Assembly: GCA_039111635.1 (NCBI GenBank)
Contig: JBCAQO010000011.1
Coordinates: forward strand, 806,001 to 870,000
Source of the DNA: Heterobasidion occidentale
Taxonomy: Eukaryota > Basidiomycota > Agaricomycetes > Russulales > Bondarzewiaceae
Direction of reading: 5' to 3'
DNA: 64,000 nucleotides
Within the stretch, counting starts at the first letter, position 1, and each line of letters begins with the position of its first letter. This document shows positions 41,938-54,991 of the stretch, piece by piece. The translations under genes and the position numbers were made by a program. The notes under the pieces are model-generated. The model saw only the letters and a program-made list of their open reading frames with translations, ran no database searches and was not told where the DNA came from.

Positions 41938-43942
41938 CTAGGGCTCAGCGATGGAAGTGAGGAAGTTGAAGACATTGTTGGGGTCGACCTCCCTCTTGAT
42001 GGACTGCAGCCGCTCGTAGTGCGAGCCATAGTATAAGGCTTGCGCTGTATTACCTAGCATTCAGCCTCATGCGAAAAGTGTAGGGATAAATTTTTACGCA
42101 CAGTTGTTCAACTTGTCCTCGATATAGTTGGTGTAAGCACTGAATCGCAGGGTTGTCAACAACTTGACTTCCAGATCCTCAGCATTAGCAAAAGAAAAGA
42201 GACATACCCATATGCCCAATCAGACGGACTGTTATCGACGATGCTCGCGACCATGGCTACAAGATAGCAATCGTTAGTGAATTGGGTCAAGACTCGATCG
42301 AGCGCCGAGCTCACCATCCAGAAATGAGAAGCCCGCATTGGGATAGGGCGGGTTGTAGTTAGACGACGATGCGTAGAATTGGATCGTGAAGAGTGTCGAC
42401 CTGCTCGCGAACGATGTAGCGTCGAGGGGGACGGCGTTGATCGCCGAGTTGGGGCCACCGTACAGTTCAATTTGCGTGAACCAGTTCTAAACAGGTACCA
42501 GAATGCCACACGATGTCAGCCCAGCGCTCCCAGGCGCCTGACACTATGAATGGGGATTGCTGACCGTGCTAGAACTATAGCCTTGGTGCGTCAGGTACGA
42601 TGCAAAGGCGTTAATAGCGGCGGCGCTCATTGGAGAGTTTTCGGGCGTCATCAGAGACTAGGAAAGATAGACAAGCCCAACTTTTATTCTCGTCATCTCA
42701 GAAATGCATGGTGGCACATACCTTAGCATAGAATGTATCCGTCTCATCAGGAGCGCTAGTGCTCAAGGTATCGCTTCCCGCCAAGCTCTCCAAGCTCTCC
42801 AACCACGTCCCGCCGGTAATGCTCACCGTGGGCTTTTGAGGAATCTGGTCGAGGAAGAGCTTCACTGTGCTGTTTAAATCCGCCGGCTTGCCGTACCATC
42901 CACCGACAAACTCGACGCTGGCGGTACTTGAAGACCCTCCCTTGCCTAGAGTGAGCTCCGCGTCAAATGTGGCGGGAATGTCGGTTTGGACGAAGGACTG
43001 GTAGGCCGAGATAATGTGTGCAAGAGCCGTAGCGTTGACAGCGTTCCAGCTGTACGAGAATACCAGCGCGGACGAGGGAACTGGCTCAGTGGCGAATGTG
43101 AAGGCAGTGGTGATACCGAAAGAAGAACCAGCGCCACGCATAGCCTAGCAGGGGGAACATGACTAATGAGAGGGAGAAGCAAGAAAAATGCATGCGACAA
43201 ACCCAGAAGAGATCCGAGTTCGTCGTATTTGATGCTGTGACGATTGTACCATTGGCGAGAACAACCTCGGCAGAAACGATGTGGTCGATGGTAAGACCCC
43301 ACATGCGTGAAGCAAAGCCAAATCCGCCAAACGCTGGAAAATGGGTCTGCATCAGGACGATGTGATAGCAAGGCAGAAAAATGACGTACATGCATGGCCT
43401 CCGACACCAACATATGGGCACGTCCCATGAGGAAGTGCTCGGCCTTGGTCATTCAGAGCTTGAGCAACATCCCCGAGCCTGTTACCAGTCTGAATCACTG
43501 CCGTGCCAGCGTTGTTATCGACAGTAATATTCTTCAGCTTGCTCAGGTCGATCACAAGGGCGCCGTTCTTGCCTCCGACGCCATTTGCGATGTAGCTGTG
43601 CCCACCACTTCGCGCGACCACCTGCGTACGCGTTGACGCTCCCGCCTGAACGGCGGCAGCGACCTGCTGCGCGCTCTCAGGATAGACGACGGCAGCTGGG
43701 GAAACATTGAATCGAAGGTTGTCTACGACAAAGATTCATTCAATCAGATAAATTAGCACGAGCATCCGTATGTAGAACTTACAAGCCTTGCTTGCGTCCT
43801 GATATCCTGAATCCCCCGGGAACAGTGCTGTCAAACCAGCGCCCGTGAGATCACTTTTCAAGTCCTGGCTCGCAACGCGCCCAGTGATAGAGGCGACTGT
43901 CAGCAGCAGACCGTAAAACCGGATGTTCCAGTTGTTCCTCAT
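41938..43942 (-). CDS. Secreted BBE-like FAD-linked oxidase (oligosaccharide oxidase type)
   Basis: A flavin oxidase of the berberine-bridge-enzyme group (CAZy AA7-like), expected to oxidise sugar or alcohol substrates and release hydrogen peroxide. Exons are 43783-43942, 43390-43722, 43203-43333, 42722-43144, 42565-42657, 42315-42486, 42204-42256, 42102-42162 and 41938-42053 (513 residues, all in phase). After a signal peptide comes the FAD-binding PCMH domain. His95 (ARSGGHSY) and Cys155 (HGTCPYVGVGGH) fit the two covalent flavin links of this family. The C-terminal BBE segment contains ALYYGSHYERLQSIKREVDP and NNVFNF. Peroxide production would suit the nearby peroxidases, but the link is inferred. 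A TATA-like element is near 44049-44056 (-). Confidence 0.92.
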
Positions 43943-44785
43943 ACTTGTGTAATTGAGGACGGAGGTAAGGTAATGGATAGGCCCTGTGGGGAGTGAGGAT
44001 CCGGGGAGTATTGGTGTGCTTCCTCATAAAACAGGAACCCATGCAATCTTATACCCTTGAGAGCGCTTCAAATTCAACGGTGTGCGGTAGCCGGAGACCT
44101 GTGCTCGCAAATTCTTTAGTCGAAACGACCAAGACCCAAGACAAATCAAGGTGACGATACAGCGGTTGTCCGAGATTTTGAGATCGCGGAACCACGATCC
44201 GACGGACATTTGACGACAAGTCCAATAAGGTGAGATGATCCGGGATATGAAGAAATCCAATTGATCGTAAAAGCGTCGCGACGAAAGGTGGAGCCTCGAC
44301 TAGCCTCGATTGTTTCTCCTCATGACAACCTGAACATAACGGGAAAACAGCGACACAGAACGACCGTGTCTTCTGTATTTGCCAGTAACGGAGACGAGAA
44401 ATTACGACCTAGAGTAGATGTAAAACATGTTTTCATTGTTCTCTGACGCGGAGGACGCCCACCGGGTTGGCGCTGGAGGTTGAAACATAATGTGGCAAGC
44501 GCTTATGAGCTGTGTAACACGGTCTCCACTGGCCTCGATGCCACAACTTATGCTTGTTCTTATTGATGGAATGGTCGGGTGCTGTTGCACAATACATCTT
44601 TGGCCACGAGAGAACATAGAGTTGTCAGTCGTAGTGAGTGGCAGAAGGAAGTTGTGGCCCAGATGGGCAAACACCAGTAAACATCGTCAATAACAGCCAG
44701 CGCTGTGTGGCCAACAACATCTTGCACATCCTTCAGGCCTCAAACACCGTTGCCTATCGTCTTTGGCTCTCCAGATACATCGATC
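43943..44785. promoter_or_regulatory. Divergent intergenic region, FAD oxidase (-) and CFIm25 (+)
   Basis: Holds a minus-strand TATA-like GGGTATAAG near 44049-44057, about 110 bases before the oxidase ATG. No other gene seen. Confidence 0.45.
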
Positions 44786-46069
<1,284 letters not shown>

Positions 46070-46855
46070 GGACTCTCCGTACAACCCACTCCATCATCCA
46101 ACTCTCGATCACCATAAGCACACCTTGCAAATTTCTCTACACAATGGCTGCTCTCTGTTCCTTCGACCTTTACTCGCACCTGCACCCGCACGGCCTACCA
46201 AAAACCCGGACCGATTGACTCCTGATCCTTGTATTATTCATTAAAGTACCAAGTTGTGCTCTCCTGTTTGTCACTCACTCCATCTGTCTCTCCGCGAATC
46301 GCACACACGTTTGCTCATCCGAATAGATGTTTTGTATGCACACGAGCGAGCCGATTTGTATGCCTCCCATCCCAGTGGCCTATTCAAGTGACCTCGAGGC
46401 AGAGAGTGGTTCTCTCAGATCCTGTCCACACGTGAGAAGTTGCGCAATCTGCATGCGGTTTCCGCACCCGTTTGTGCCGAGGAGTTTGAATCTACATTCA
46501 TTGCCTATACGTCCTTGCATCACCTGCATGTAGAGTGTTACAGATTTAAGATTTTTGCCTCTCTGTTTCCGCCTGAGCAATCCCGAATCCAAGGGCATAT
46601 ACATATCATACAATGCTGGGTATACATTCATCAGAACAAAAAAGAGTAACCAGGGACGCCCGAGTAGATGATAAAGCCTAGGGTAAGTGGCAATTGAGCA
46701 ACAAAGAAGCAGAACCGTGGCAGTCGTGAATCGTGTTTATGTATGGGGTGAACGTGTACGGTCACCTGGGCGTGGTGGTCGTCTACGAGCTCTAGTCTCC
46801 AGCCAGGAAGAAATAACGTCATTAGAATCAAGGCCATCATGTCTCCCAATGAGAT
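46070..46855. other. Intergenic between convergent CFIm25 and Rab18-like gene
   Basis: T- and C-rich, probably 3' UTRs. No gene seen. Confidence 0.5.
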
Positions 46856-47892
46856 CTAGCATCCACATCCGCCCTCATCCACACCGGCCCCACTCGATGC
46901 ACTCAAATCGATGTTCCCGGGCATACTACCGCTGCCGCTCCCCGCATTACCTCCGCCTGCACCGTCCTTACCGCGCGTCTTCGTCTTGGACGACTCCCAT
47001 AGCTCCGGCGTGTCGATAATGCGCTCGACGACGTTGCGGAACGCATCGCGCACACCGACCGACGTCTTGGCACTCGCCTCGACGAAGAGGCTGTTCATGC
47101 GCTCTGCGAAGGCTTCCGCCTCGTGTGTCGGGACTTGGCGAGAGAACTCCTAGTGGGTTGACCATGCCGTTTCGCGTGCGAGCAGGAGCGAGAGGTCGCA
47201 GGTAAGAGCGAACAAGATGCGATGATTGCATTTAGTGGACTTTCTGTGAATACGAATGTGGTATGAAGGGAGTCGACGGACCTTGTCTACTTTATTGCCG
47301 ACCACGATCTTGACGACCGATTCAGAGACGTACGTTTCGAGTTCAGAGTACCATCGTGGAAGCGCATCGAAAGATTCGCGGTTCGCCACATCGTACACTG
47401 ACAGTTCACAAGACAAAACAAAGTCAATCTCCATACGCGATATCTCAACGAGAATTCCAGGTATTAGCTCACCCAGAATGATGCCCTGCGCGCCGCGGTA
47501 GTACGAGGAGGTGATAGTCCGGAAGCGCTCTTGTCCAGCTGTATCCTAGCGACGACATGTCCATGATAAAAGCTAGTGATAAAAGCAAATAAATAGTTGA
47601 CGCACCCATATGCTCAACTTGACTTTCTTCCCGTTCACATCCATCTTATGCACCTAGCATCATAACGCGATGAGCGTCTAACATCACGAAAGCATCCAAA
47701 ACCAGCTCGGGAAGAGGTAAAGCAGGTTCCAGCGGACGAACTCACTCGAAAATCAACCCCAATCGTCGCACTCGCCTCATCCTCGGGCAACCACTGCTCG
47801 TCCGAGAACCTCAGCAACAAGCTGCTCTTGCCCACGGAGGAGTTTCCGATCAGCAGCAGCTTCACATTGATGGGGGCTGCGGAGGTGGCCAT
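46856..47892 (-). CDS. Rab18-like small GTPase
   Basis: Prenylated Rab GTPase controlling membrane traffic. Rab18 types act at the ER and lipid droplets. The spliced product has 225 residues with all junctions in frame. Exon 1 (47746-47892) carries the P-loop GNSSVGKSS (16-24) and effector region [10 protein letters not shown]. Later exons carry [43 protein letters not shown] and [10 protein letters not shown]. The C-terminus is a Gly/Ser-rich linker ending GGCGC, a double-Cys geranylgeranylation signal. The start ATG at 47892 gives the normal short N-terminus. Assignment to Rab18 rather than another Rab rests on [12 protein letters not shown] and the effector region. Confidence 0.93.
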
Positions 47893-48578
47893 GATAGCAC
47901 CAGCAGGTATGATGTCTAGATCAAGTATTGGAGGTCGGCTTCAGAAAATCGAGGATCTGGCGTTGGTTGCTGAGAGCTCGATTCTATGTCTCGATGGATC
48001 CTGCAAGTATTATTATATGACTTGTGAACGTATCTATGGGTCGATATGATTGGGAGGAGTTCAGGTGGTGTGGTAGGGCTTTGGAATGACTACACCAGGT
48101 GAGCGCTCTGCGGAGGCGACTCCGCTGTAGTGACATCACGAATAGGCGCCCGTCAGTCAACGAGTCTAGACGCCCATAGCTCTTTCCCTTTCGTTAGGCT
48201 TCGAATCGGACATCATGTACCGTTCAACGCGATGCATACAACCAATTCCCCCGAGTGAACCTCCAAGGGAACACGTAGTGCGCCATCACCAGACGCCATC
48301 ATTATGTCAACCAAACTATATTCGTACAACCAATCCCATCGTGCGTAACTGGATCGAGCATGAACAAATGACATGAACAGATAAAAGGGATCCCTCTAAT
48401 CCTAACCGAACCGATCTACCGAGGCAGTAACTGCGAGTGTCCATGCGCATGGATGACAAGTGGTAGTGATATCCAACCGAAGCTCGAGCTGACGCGATTA
48501 CGGGAGGTATAAGATCGTCGTTCTACGTTGCGAGTCGGAGACCTCAGCGCGAGGAAATGGAATGGATCACGGGATGAT
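47893..48578. other. Intergenic, Rab promoter and fungalysin 3' side
   Basis: No gene, repeat or RNA recognised. Confidence 0.5.
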
Positions 48579-51391
48579 TTAAGCCCATGGCCAGTCATCG
48601 CCGTCGTCATCGTCGTCGGGCTCACCGGGCGCAGGCGAGGGTGCTGTTGGTGGCTCAGGAGTCTTGCCCGATTTGCAGACGGCAGGAACGTCAAAGCCCT
48701 ATAACGATCGTCCGCCCAATCAACCACTGCCATGCAACAATATAAGGTAAGCGACTCACGTTCGTCCGGATTCCTCCACCCCACGGCGTGCGGTCCTTGA
48801 CCTTCGCGTCCTTCCCGAGGCCCTTCTCCGCGAACGCGTTCCACAGATCGCAGTAGTTCTCGCCACCGGTGAGCACCTCGTCCGCCTGGATGATCGCGTC
48901 TCGCGCGTTGAAGAACGACGGGCGGCACTGCTGCAGCTTCATCCCGTTGAGCACGAGCTGCACGCTGAGCGAGTTCCCGTGCGCGGGCACGAGCGGCTTC
49001 TCTTTGCCAGCGGCGTCGAGCTCGCGCGGGCGGTAGAACTCGCCGATGGGGATGGTGCCGTTCGCGAGTGGCGTCGGGGGGTAGAGCGTGTCGGTGTACC
49101 CGTGCTTGGCAATCAGGCGCTGCGAGACGACCCAGAGGATCTGCGCCCAAACTTCACCAATAGCGTGAACGCCCCAGTAACCGGACTTGTCGAGGGTCTT
49201 GTACGAAGAGGGATTGATGGTGTCATTCTAAAAAATCTTGGTTAGACAGAAGACACAAGTTGACGATGTATACTCACGAGGGAATACGGGAAGTTCCTGA
49301 TACCGCCAGCTTGGTTAGCCGCCCATGCACCCATCGGGTAGTCCGAGTACTCCTTATTGCTCCTGATGATCGTGGCCAAGAAATCTATCCCAAACCCATA
49401 TCAGTATCCTCCCGAAACGACAAGGACCCATCAGCGGCTTACCTCCCCACCCCTCGCCCATTCCGCCAGACTCGCCCCAGCCGAGACACCCTGAGTTCGC
49501 CGGTCCACCCGTCAACCGGGTGCTCAGCCCGTGTGACAGCTCGTGAATGACAATCCCAGCCTCGAGATCGCCGTCGCGATACGGGGTCGCGGTGTTCCAC
49601 AGATACATCCTGCAGCGTCCGTTCTGGCCATCGGGTGGCGTCATGAAGTTCGCGTTGTTGAACCCGCTGCCGTCCTGCGCGTTCGCGATCACGGCATCGT
49701 TGCCCGCGCCCCCACGCCCAAAGTTGTCCTGCTGGAAGTTGCCGGAGACCTCATCGAAGCCGTACCTATAGTACAAGTCATGGACCATGTTCGTGGTGTA
49801 GAAGAGCTGCGTGATGGTGGCGTTGATGTACTTCTGCGCCTCTGTCTTCGCATCGGTGCTGTCCGTCTTCTTGGGGTTGTAGGTGTAGTCAAACTCGAGA
49901 CCCTCACCGCCCTCGGGGCGGTAGTTCTGGAGCCAGCTGGACAGACCCTCCCAGTTCTCGTGCGCGAAGACCTAGATTCAAGACGAGCCCCGAAGAAAAA
50001 TCAGGACACAGGTCTTCGAATAAACCACAAATATGCTATACGCACGTTGTTACCGCGAGTGGTCGTAGTGTTGACGAACTCACCCTTCTTCGAGGCACCG
50101 CGCGCAAGCGGGTCACTCGAGGCCGGAATCACGTGCCATCCGAGAGGACTAGCCAATGAGTCGAAGTTCTCTTTCTCAATGGAGCGATTGCCCTCCGATG
50201 GGTCATTGACACCCCACGCCCAGACGTTGTACGTAGCGGGGGCGCGTTGTGCGGGCGGGTTCTTGGGGATGGGTGAGTCCGACGCCCAGTCCACGACCGA
50301 GATGATACTGTGCGGGTAGAGCATGGAGACGGCGGTCTCGTACCAGTTGTCTGCCATCTCGACTTCAAACTAAATTGTCAACGTGTCAGAACGCTAATCA
50401 CAAGGTAAGACGGAAGAGAAGCAGGCATACCCTCCATGACATCATCAAAGAAGTCTTGTCACCGTCCGGAACCTGGACATACACAGGCTTCGCCTTGACA
50501 GGGGCGACGGCATCAGGGACATTGTCGATGATCACGGCAGCCGTGGCTGCATGATCGCCAACGAAGTGGTGCTCCGAGCTGATGACCATCTTCTGCAGGT
50601 ATGCTTCGTATTGGTCTTTGATGTTACTCGCCAACTCTTCGTTCGGCGTCGCAGCGATCATGAACTGCAAGAGCGCGTGTCGCGGATCGGTGTAGTCCCC
50701 ACTGTCGGGCATCATCGACGGAAGGTCTTTGTGTGCGCAGTTCGATTGGTAGAGGTGGGGAAGCTCTCCGTAGATGGACTCGACGTCGGCGGCACCATTG
50801 AATGTAACCTGCTCGGACTCAGAGGACGCCTGCATACGACGCCTGTAATTCTCGACGAGAGTATCGCGTTCTGACAGCTCGTCGCCTAACTGACGGCAGT
50901 ACTCAACATGAGGCCCCTCGGTCATGGGTTGCATCAAGGCATTGTCGCCGCGGAAGAACTGTAGGAACATGAGCGCCAAAGTTGACGCCAGCGAATAGTC
51001 CACATACCGAGTCTCCATAGGACAACACCAGCCCATTCTTGATGTTGATGTTGATATCGCCATCGGCGACCTCCAATCCGTCGACGAGCTGGCGGACGTA
51101 CACATGTGTGACGCCCGTCGCCTTGTCGGTATACGAGTCTTTCCGTATAGTGTATGTGTTGGTCGCGGAAAGCTGGTCACCGAGCAAGGCCGTCATAAAG
51201 CTCTTCGCAATCTCGAGCGGGTCTTCGGTGGTCAAGAAGTTACTAGTAACATATGGCTGTGCAGAGTGAAACTTGGCCTGGGGGTGCACAGGACCGAAAC
51301 CAAGAGACTTGCGTCGTGAGACGCCGCCCGAGTGAGCGAGAGCATACCCCGCGAGGCCAGCTAGGGCCAAGGAGGTGGTGAAGAGGCGCAT
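48579..51391 (-). CDS. Fungalysin, secreted M36 metallopeptidase
   Basis: Extracellular zinc endopeptidase made as a prepro-enzyme. Exons are 51008-51391, 50431-50958, 50046-50369, 49443-49971, 49278-49384, 48760-49227 and 48579-48698 (819 residues, all in phase). That is longer than the roughly 630 residues of ascomycete fungalysins, mainly through a larger N-terminal pro-region. Signal peptide [19 protein letters not shown]. The catalytic domain has the zinc motif [14 protein letters not shown] (about 555-568) and the third-ligand region [13 protein letters not shown], completed across an intron. The last exon is a Pro-rich and acidic tail ([15 protein letters not shown]). The first 104 codons reappear beyond the N gap. 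Confidence 0.93.
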
Positions 51392-52439
51392 TGTATAAGG
51401 AGAAAGGAAGGCGGTGGAGAGAGAGGAGAGTAGTACCCTGCAACCGACCAGTCAAGGGGTTGATGGGGGTTTGGATGAGAGGGGTAGTAGCGCTGTCGCA
51501 CTGACTCTTATCTGCCCCCGCTCGCGCCACGCGTCGCCACTGCGAGCCCTCGGCCACGCGACGCCTCTCCCCACACTCCCTTTTTCGGTTTCACGGCCGT
51601 CTCCGCCTAGCGAGTCGTCCGGACTACCTTGGAATGGGTCTCGCCGCAATAGTCACAACATGTCTTAACGAAATGCGGCTCTGATAAGGTCGGCCATTTG
51701 TCTGCAGTTAGGGGCTTCCCCTCTGAGCACCTGAGCACAGAGCGAACAAGCTCTGACTCCACCACAGTGCAAAGCTCGAGGTATACGAGGGTATACGAAG
51801 GCTTCGCACCCTAATTTGCGTCGTAATAGATCGCAAATTCTCCTTCCGACCGATTCCGACGGAAACTAAGTTCAGAGTTCGTGCATCGCTTTCCTCTTTG
51901 AGCTCACGTTGTATGTTCACGCTTGTGGTCATTGGAAGCCCCAAATTCTCTTACACGCACCTACACCTACACGCACCTGCCGTCTGTTTGATGGGCCTTG
52001 ATGGGCCTTGATAGGCCCTTGCACCTGCACAATCTCATCTCGGCCCGATCGCAATCTTCCAGGATCCGTCCGTCACCGGTGCGTCTGCGACTTCCAGTTC
52101 CTCTTGAGGCGACCTTCAACAAGCATCTGCGATTCTGCGTATCGTCGTTGGCTGGCCGCCTCACACCTTACCCACATCGCTTTTTCTATGAGTTCTCAGA
52201 TCGATATGTAACAGCACCGATGAAAGTCAGGTTATACAGAGAATGTCTTGTCCATAGGAAGTAGGAGCTCGAGTCCAAGCAGGTATATGCAGGTTCTGCG
52301 ATAATGAAGCGAGTCTCTGGGGGAAACAGAATGCGGCGAGATCACAATCTGATACATGTGTCTGACTAGCGCTTCCATGCGGTAAGCCTCAGGTATATAG
52401 AAGAAGAAGAAGAGATCTTCCCTCCTCACCGTCTTACAA
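51392..52439. other. Intergenic, fungalysin promoter and transporter A 3' side
   Basis: Contains short repeats near 51953-52018: CACGCACCTACACCTACACG, then three near-copies of GATGGGCCTT. Also an AAGAAGAAGAAGAG microsatellite at about 52400. No gene seen. Confidence 0.55.
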
Positions 52440-54216
52440 TTACATGCGCCACGGTTTCTCGCCCGGTGCAAGCGAACGGTTCCGCCTCGCATATATGACT
52501 CGCAAGACAAGCACTACCGCGGCCGACTCCAGGAGAAAGGTCGCGTTCGTAAAATGTCCCGTAGGGTACCCCGGCGCCTCGCTGGGCTTATAGATGTAGA
52601 TGCCTTTCGATGCAAACCAAGGTCAGTCTCCTTGCAACTATCAACCCATCGAGACTTGTGAGTCCTGCTTACCGATGATTTGTCCAATGTTCCCGAGAGT
52701 GAAGTTCAAGGCGACTGCGAGCGTCGTCGCGCTCGTGTTCCGCAGGTTCGCGGTCAGCCAGCTGAGAAGACACGGGTTGACAGAGTACGTGAAGCTAGAT
52801 GCGAGGCAGAGCATCGCGTATCGCGCCTTGAATGCCGTGGGCGGTAATGCACCTGTGATCACATATAGCCATGAGTTGGAACTCATCGAAACGCCGTCAA
52901 ACAAAAAAGGACAGCTAGCTGACCCATACCTTGAATCAGGAAAGATACTCCCGCCATAGTGAGCGCAATCGTCGACCCCAAGGACCATGACTGATACTGT
53001 TCCGCCAGGCGTGATACAGACACAGTGACGACAAATGCGATCGCAAACGGAGGAACTGTGAACAGCTGTGCGTCCAAGCCTTTGATAACCCTAAGCCGGC
53101 CACGATGGTCGGCGCGAAGAGCGATATGCTCGAAAATGGGACGCATTGGGAGAACGTATGCCAAATAGTGGAGATCTAAAGCCTCCCATCCGCCAGCGCG
53201 TCGCCTTGGTCTCCACCCACGAAATCTTGGCGTGCCCGGATGACGAGTTGCCCTTGAGTCTGTGAAGAGATAACTTACGCTCCTCCTCCGACAGCCATTT
53301 GGCGGATTCCGGATAGTCGGGAAAGAAGAAAAGACCAGGATTGCACACGCGACGGACGGTATGCCCTCGATTATGAATAGCCATCTCCATCCTTCAAGGC
53401 CCTTCAAGCCGTCCAATTTCCCTATTCCAAATGCGATCGACCCTCCGAACGCGCCACCCATCGACGCGCCCGTGACGATCAAAGCGGTACGGGACGCTCG
53501 CTCGTGAGGAGGGCACCAGAATGTCAAGAAGTAGATGATCCCCGGAAAGAGCCCCGCCTCGAAGGCACCAAGGAGGAAGCGCACGGCGACGAGCCCACCG
53601 AAGTTTTGCACTCCACCGAGGACCATGACCATGGCACCCCAGCCGAGCATGAGGAACGCGAACCAGCGAGAAGGAAAAACCCTTTTCAGCATGTAATTGG
53701 AAGGCGTTTCGAAGATGGAGTATGCGACGAAGAATATCATGAGTGCGTCAAGATATTGTTTGTCGGTGACATGGATGGTCTCGTCGAGAGAGTGACCTTT
53801 GTCCGCATTGAGCACTTTAGCATTGCCCTGTGGTCCAACAAATTGTAAATCTTATCTCAAGTTGGGTTGATAGGGCGACCTACGATATTCGCCCGAGCCA
53901 AAAAGTTGAGGGTATGTATTGCCATCATCGCCGGTATAATCCGTATATCTATTTTCCTCACCAGTCTACACCAAAGCGTCTATTGAGCTTAAAACGTCAT
54001 GGTCTGATATAGAACTCACTTTTTCTCTGCAATAGGATCCGTGACGTAGGCATCATCTGAAACATCTGCCTCCTGAACACATATTGTCCTCTCGACGTCG
54101 ACCGCCTTCAGAGAATTCGGTGTCGGCGAAAACTCCCTCTCCTTGTCTTCTACCTCTGGAGTTCCTGGAGTCGCACGGGCCATTGGTAGGATATTATTCT
54201 TAGAGTCTAGCGGCAT
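52440..54216 (-). CDS. MFS transporter A (allantoate permease-like), copy 1, frameshifted
   Basis: Twelve-helix major facilitator of the anion:cation symporter group (Dal5/allantoate permease type), a plasma-membrane uptake carrier. It is the same gene as 60188-61959. The intact copy shows what is broken here. Relative to it, this copy gains or loses single bases near 52997, 53083-53093, 53155, 53168, 53198, 53331 and 53680, and has substitutions such as GGCACCAG for GGTACCAG. The frame is interrupted at least five times. The N-terminal cytoplasmic part and the last two exons are identical to the intact copy. The start may be ATG 54216 or 54183. I regard the differences as poor consensus rather than evolution. 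Confidence 0.85.
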
Positions 54217-54991
54217 GAGTAGAGTCAACAGGGGAAGACCGCAGCATGCCCTGCGTCTGCAGCAATGTATAGTGATCGTCGTTCTTAAATGGTCCATAAG
54301 ATCCACTATGCCGCACTCTGTTTATAGCCTTGCCGCAGCGACCGTGCATCCGCTTTCGCCCGTGCCTATTTTTGCTCAGGATGGGATCGCGGACAAGGAG
54401 GCCCATAGAACGAGAATGCCAGTGACGAAGGCTGCTGATATTCGGAGGTCCTGTCGTAAACGTCTATACTAGACTAAACCCGGTCAGTCTGTATTTGAAC
54501 ATTCTTGTACTCGTAACAGAGATCGAAATAGAACGAGTTAGGTCACCGATAGGTACCTAGCTCTGGAGACCACGATAGGGTGCCTAGAAATGTCCTGAAT
54601 GGCGAACTCGTGTTGTTTTCATATGTTGCTAACCATCGCCGCAATTGTTCTTTGTACTCGCTTGTAGGACACAAGAGAGTATGCGAGCGAGAGTGATAAG
54701 AATCCTGACAGGGAGGGTTTATGTCGGGACCATGACGTGCCAGAGCAAAAGCAGGACATTTGGCGACCAATTTTGTCATTGTGGGTCCTTGCAATTGTAA
54801 GCTATCGTTCATGGGTCCTATTTTCGCTGAGCATCCTTGAAGCCGTATACTTATTCCGAAGGGGTATCATTAGATCGCTTACATCCTTCATTTACACGTT
54901 GTGTCCGCGTTGAAGATCTATCTCCGAGTAATATTTTTGCAAATATCGTGGAATACAGTGTTCACGGGTCTCAGAACGCACCGTTTAAGAA
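54217..54991. other. Intergenic between transporter A and transporter B
   Basis: No gene seen. Presumed promoter of A and 3' UTR of B. It differs from its copy at 61960-62734 by only two substitutions that I noticed (near 54881 and 54905). Confidence 0.5.

Noticed and set aside
48416..49150. 244-codon minus-strand frame
   Set aside because: It is a shadow of the fungalysin last exons in another frame and is very rich in Arg and Ala.
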